NCBI GenBank assembly: GCA_902492825.1
Contig: CABUMZ010000093.1
Span: 1 to 7,767, forward strand
Reading direction: 5' to 3'
Length of the DNA stretch: 7,767 nt
Origin: an uncultured Collinsella sp.
GTDB lineage: Bacteria; Actinomycetota; Coriobacteriia; Coriobacteriales; Coriobacteriaceae
In this document: positions 6,009 to 7,767 of the stretch, in pieces
Numbering within the stretch: position 1 is the first letter of the stretch
Layout of the letters: every line of letters starts with the position of its first letter
Notes under the pieces: generated by a model
The model's input: the letters and a program-made list of their open reading frames with translations, nothing else
Databases searched by the model: none
Told to the model about the DNA's origin: nothing
Program-made: the position numbers and the translations under genes

Positions 6009-6572
6009 CTAGACGCGGGAGACGAACTTGCCGTCGCGGGTGTCAACCTTGATGACCTCGCCCTCGTTGAGGTACATGGGGACCTGGATGACAGCGCCGG
6101 TGTCAATCGTGGCCGGCTTGGTGGAACCCTGGACGGTGTCGCCCTTAAAGCCCGGGTCGGTCTGGACGATGGTGGTCTCGATAAACATCGGCGGGGTCAC
6201 GCCCATGAGCTCATCGTCGGCGAAGAGCAGCTGGCAAATGTCGTTCTCGCGCAGCCACTTGGAGTTCTCGCCCACCATGTCCTCGGGAACGGGAACCTGC
6301 TCATAGGTCTCGTTGTCCATGAAGATGTAGTCGGCGCCATCGTTGTAGAGGTACTGGAACTCACGGGTGGTGAGCATGACGCTCTCGAACTTGGTGCCGG
6401 CGTTGCAGGTGTTCTCGACGACGCGGCCGCTCTTGATGTCGCGGGTCTTGTAGCGCACAAACGCGCCGCCCTTGCCCGGCTTGACATGCTGGAACTCGAC
6501 GATGGTGTAGACCTTGTCCTTAATGCGGAGACCGAGGCCGTTCTTGAAGTCGGCGGTAGAAATGGTAGGCAT
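6009..6572 (-). CDS. efp: Translation elongation factor P
   Basis: A 187-residue EF-P, the standard length, which binds between P and E sites and relieves ribosome stalling at polyproline. Domain I (about 3-63) carries the tip loop VKPGKGGAF, with Lys34 aligning to the E. coli modified lysine. Domains II and III follow, and the C-terminal signature (KPATIDTGAVIQVPMYLNEG, then EVIKVDTRDG) is intact. The tip reads PGKGG, not the PGKGP described for the unmodified EF-P subfamily of actinobacteria; no epmA/epmB or ymfI gene is nearby, so its modification state is open. The start is ATG 6572 (MPTISTADF), with AAAGG 5 nt upstream; an earlier in-frame ATG at 6605 would add 11 unrelated residues. First gene of the downstream operon. 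Confidence 0.97.
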   Translation of the reverse strand: MPTISTADFKNGLGLRIKDKVYTIVEFQHVKPGKGGAFVRYKTRDIKSGRVVENTCNAGTKFESVMLTTREFQYLYNDGADYIFMDNETYEQVPVPEDMVGENSKWLRENDICQLLFADDELMGVTPPMFIETTIVQTDPGFKGDTVQGSTKPATIDTGAVIQVPMYLNEGEVIKVDTRDGKFVSRV

Positions 6573-6629
6573 AGCGACCTTTCTTGTTATGGGCAGAACG
6601 CACAAGCGTCCAAATTACATACGACCGAA

Positions 6630-6635
6630 ATTATA
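6630..6635 (-). promoter_or_regulatory. Predicted -10 box of the efp operon promoter
   Basis: On the minus strand 6635-6630 reads TATAAT, a perfect -10 consensus, in a short AT-rich patch. Transcription would start near 6623 and give a leader of about 50 nt before the efp ATG. No good -35 is seen: GCTGCA lies at 17 bp spacing. Since a terminator lies just upstream, this promoter probably drives efp through recN. Confidence 0.6.
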
Positions 6636-6664
6636 CACTTGCAGACGGCGCCTGCAGCGAGCGC

Positions 6665-6709
6665 ATAAAAAGAGAACGCGGGGCGCCCGAATTGCTCCGG
6701 ACGCCCCGC
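6665..6709 (-). terminator. Rho-independent terminator of the peptidase gene
   Basis: GCGGGGCG (6678-6685) pairs perfectly with CGCCCCGC (6702-6709). Three further inner pairs (6687-6689 with 6698-6700) follow a position that is a G-U wobble in the minus-strand RNA but an unpaired C-A on the plus strand. This fixes the working strand as minus. The loop is 8 nt, and the minus strand continues GTTCTCTTTTTATG, giving a T-run shortly after the stem. It starts 23 nt past the peptidase stop. Confidence 0.85.
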
Positions 6710-6731
6710 CCCAAAAATCTATCGAAATGGG

Positions 6732-7767
6732 CTAGCAATCGATGACGTGCAGGTCGTGCGGGGTCTTGGTGAAGGGCTCGTAGCCGTTCTCGGTGACCAC
6801 GCCGTAGTCCTCCAGACGCACGCCACCCACACCGGGCAGATACACGCCGGGCTCCATGGTGATAACCGAGCCGACCTCGATGCTGTTCTTGCTGCGGTTG
6901 AAGTTGGGCAGCTCGTGGATGTCGATACCAACGCCGTGGCCCAGGCCATGGTTGTAGTAATCGCCATAACCGGCATCGCCGATGATCTTCTTGGAAAGCT
7001 TAAAAATGTCGTTGCCCTCGACGCCCGGATGGATGGCAGCGACGCACTCCTCGTGCGTACGGCGCACGAGCGCGTACAGGTCAAGCTGCTCCTGGGTAGG
7101 TGCGTGTCATGTCGGAACGATAATCGCAGTAGCCCGCGCCGTAATCCATGAGGACGAAGTCGCCCTTCTCGATGACACGGTCACTCGGTACGGCATGCGG
7201 GTTGGCGGTGTTGGGGCCGCTCGCCACAATGGAGCCGAAGGCCAGGCTGTCGGCGCCGTTGGCGAACATAAAGTTCTCGAGCTCGTTGCGAACCTGCTTC
7301 TCGGTCATACCGGGCTTAATAAAGCCGAGCATATGCTGGAAGGCGGCATCGGTGATCGACTGCGCATGGCGCATGAGCTCGATCTCCTCGGCGTCCTTGA
7401 TGGCGCGCATCTTGCGAATGTCGTCATGCATCAGCGGCAACATGCAGGCGACGGAACGGTCCTCCAGACCACGCTGAATACCCTGGTAGAAGTTGATTTG
7501 CATCTCGTCCTCGACAGCGCAGACGCGGCACTTGTTGGCCGCGATCTTGCCGGCGACCCAACCGGGGATGGTGCCCTCGTCCATGTCGTAGACCCAGGGG
7601 CTGCCGGCGGGCGTGTTCTCCTCAAAGCTGTTGAGGTAGCGCGAGTCGGTATGGAACAGGCACTGGTCAGCCGTAATAAACGCCGCGTGCGGGAACTCGA
7701 AGGTGTAGTCGAAGACGCCCTTCACGCCCGTGAGCCAACGAAGATTGGCCTCATCGCGTACCACGAT
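6732..7767 (-). pseudogene. Xaa-Pro aminopeptidase/dipeptidase (M24B), frameshifted and cut at the window edge
   Basis: Two adjacent reading frames together make one M24B 'pita-bread' metallopeptidase, which would remove the residue before proline from peptides. The upstream piece (7767-7081, open at the edge) holds the creatinase N-domain (from NLRWLTG), then MRAIKDAEEIELMR, and ends MDYGAGYCDYRSDMTRTYPGAA-stop, with the first two metal ligands (Asp of DYGA, Asp of SDMTR). The downstream piece, in the +1-shifted frame from about 7103 to 6732, reads APTQEQLDLYALVRRTHEEC and carries the other ligands: His in GLGHGVGIDIHE, Glu in TMEPGVY and Glu in RLEDYG. Neither part has all five. The 5' end lies beyond the window. 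It could be a true pseudogene or an assembly error. Its place upstream of efp matches yqhT-efp in Bacillus. Confidence 0.85.

Noticed and set aside
6573..6605. EF-P start at ATG 6605
   Set aside because: The extra 11 residues are not family-like; ATG 6572 has an AAAGG site and gives the standard length with Lys34 in register.
6006..6668. Plus-strand open frame of 220 codons over efp
   Set aside because: Antisense shadow of the confidently identified EF-P gene; composition is low-complexity Val/Leu/Asp-rich.
7081..7110. Programmed ribosomal frameshifting in the peptidase gene
   Set aside because: No slippery heptamer or downstream structure is evident at the join, the family does not use frameshifting, and residues expected between the two pieces are missing.
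1..7767. CRISPR array, tRNA/rRNA genes, insertion sequence or prophage parts
   Set aside because: No regularly spaced repeats, tRNA-like folds, transposase or integrase sequence was seen on either strand.

Overview
This is a GC-rich (roughly 58-60% by eye), densely packed bacterial chromosomal window. The gene order on the minus strand is peptidase M24B, efp, asp23/yqhY, nusB, xseB, tlyA, nadK, recN. This resembles the Bacillus cluster yqhT-efp-...-yqhY-nusB-folD-xseA-xseB-ispA-dxs-yqxC-argR-recN, but with several genes missing. A GC-rich genome with Firmicute-like synteny and a fructose-type PTS beside an RpiR regulator suggests a gut Coriobacteriia such as Collinsella. That assignment is an inference from gene content; no rRNA or marker was searched.

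Left region (1-1418): the first 102 codons of a fructose-family PTS EIIB domain run leftward off the edge. It is divergent from an RpiR/MurR-type regulator (HTH plus SIS domain). The 272 bp between them are AT-richer and hold several short inverted repeats and repeated TGAAA half-sites, a plausible operator region for sugar-phosphate control of the PTS.

Middle (1419-6572): a hairpin at 1425-1461 separates the regulator from the convergent recN. Seven minus-strand genes (efp, asp23, nusB, xseB, tlyA, nadK, recN) follow one another with gaps of 2-26 nt or overlaps of 4 and 11 nt, so they probably form one transcription unit starting at a promoter near 6630. They cover translation elongation (EF-P), transcription antitermination and rRNA maturation (NusB, TlyA), NADP synthesis (NadK) and DNA repair (Exo VII small subunit, RecN). 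nusB uses a TTG start.

Right region (6573-7767): an intrinsic terminator and a perfect TATAAT -10 box separate efp from an upstream Xaa-Pro peptidase gene. That gene is cut by the window edge at its 5' end and broken by a frameshift near 7100. The break lies between the second and third metal ligands, and the missing spacing suggests a short deletion rather than a one-base error.

I found no mobile element, CRISPR array, RNA gene or clearly new biological system. The most notable points are the broken peptidase, a perfect 11-bp hairpin inside xseB, xseB without an adjacent xseA, and the operator-like PTS/RpiR intergenic region.
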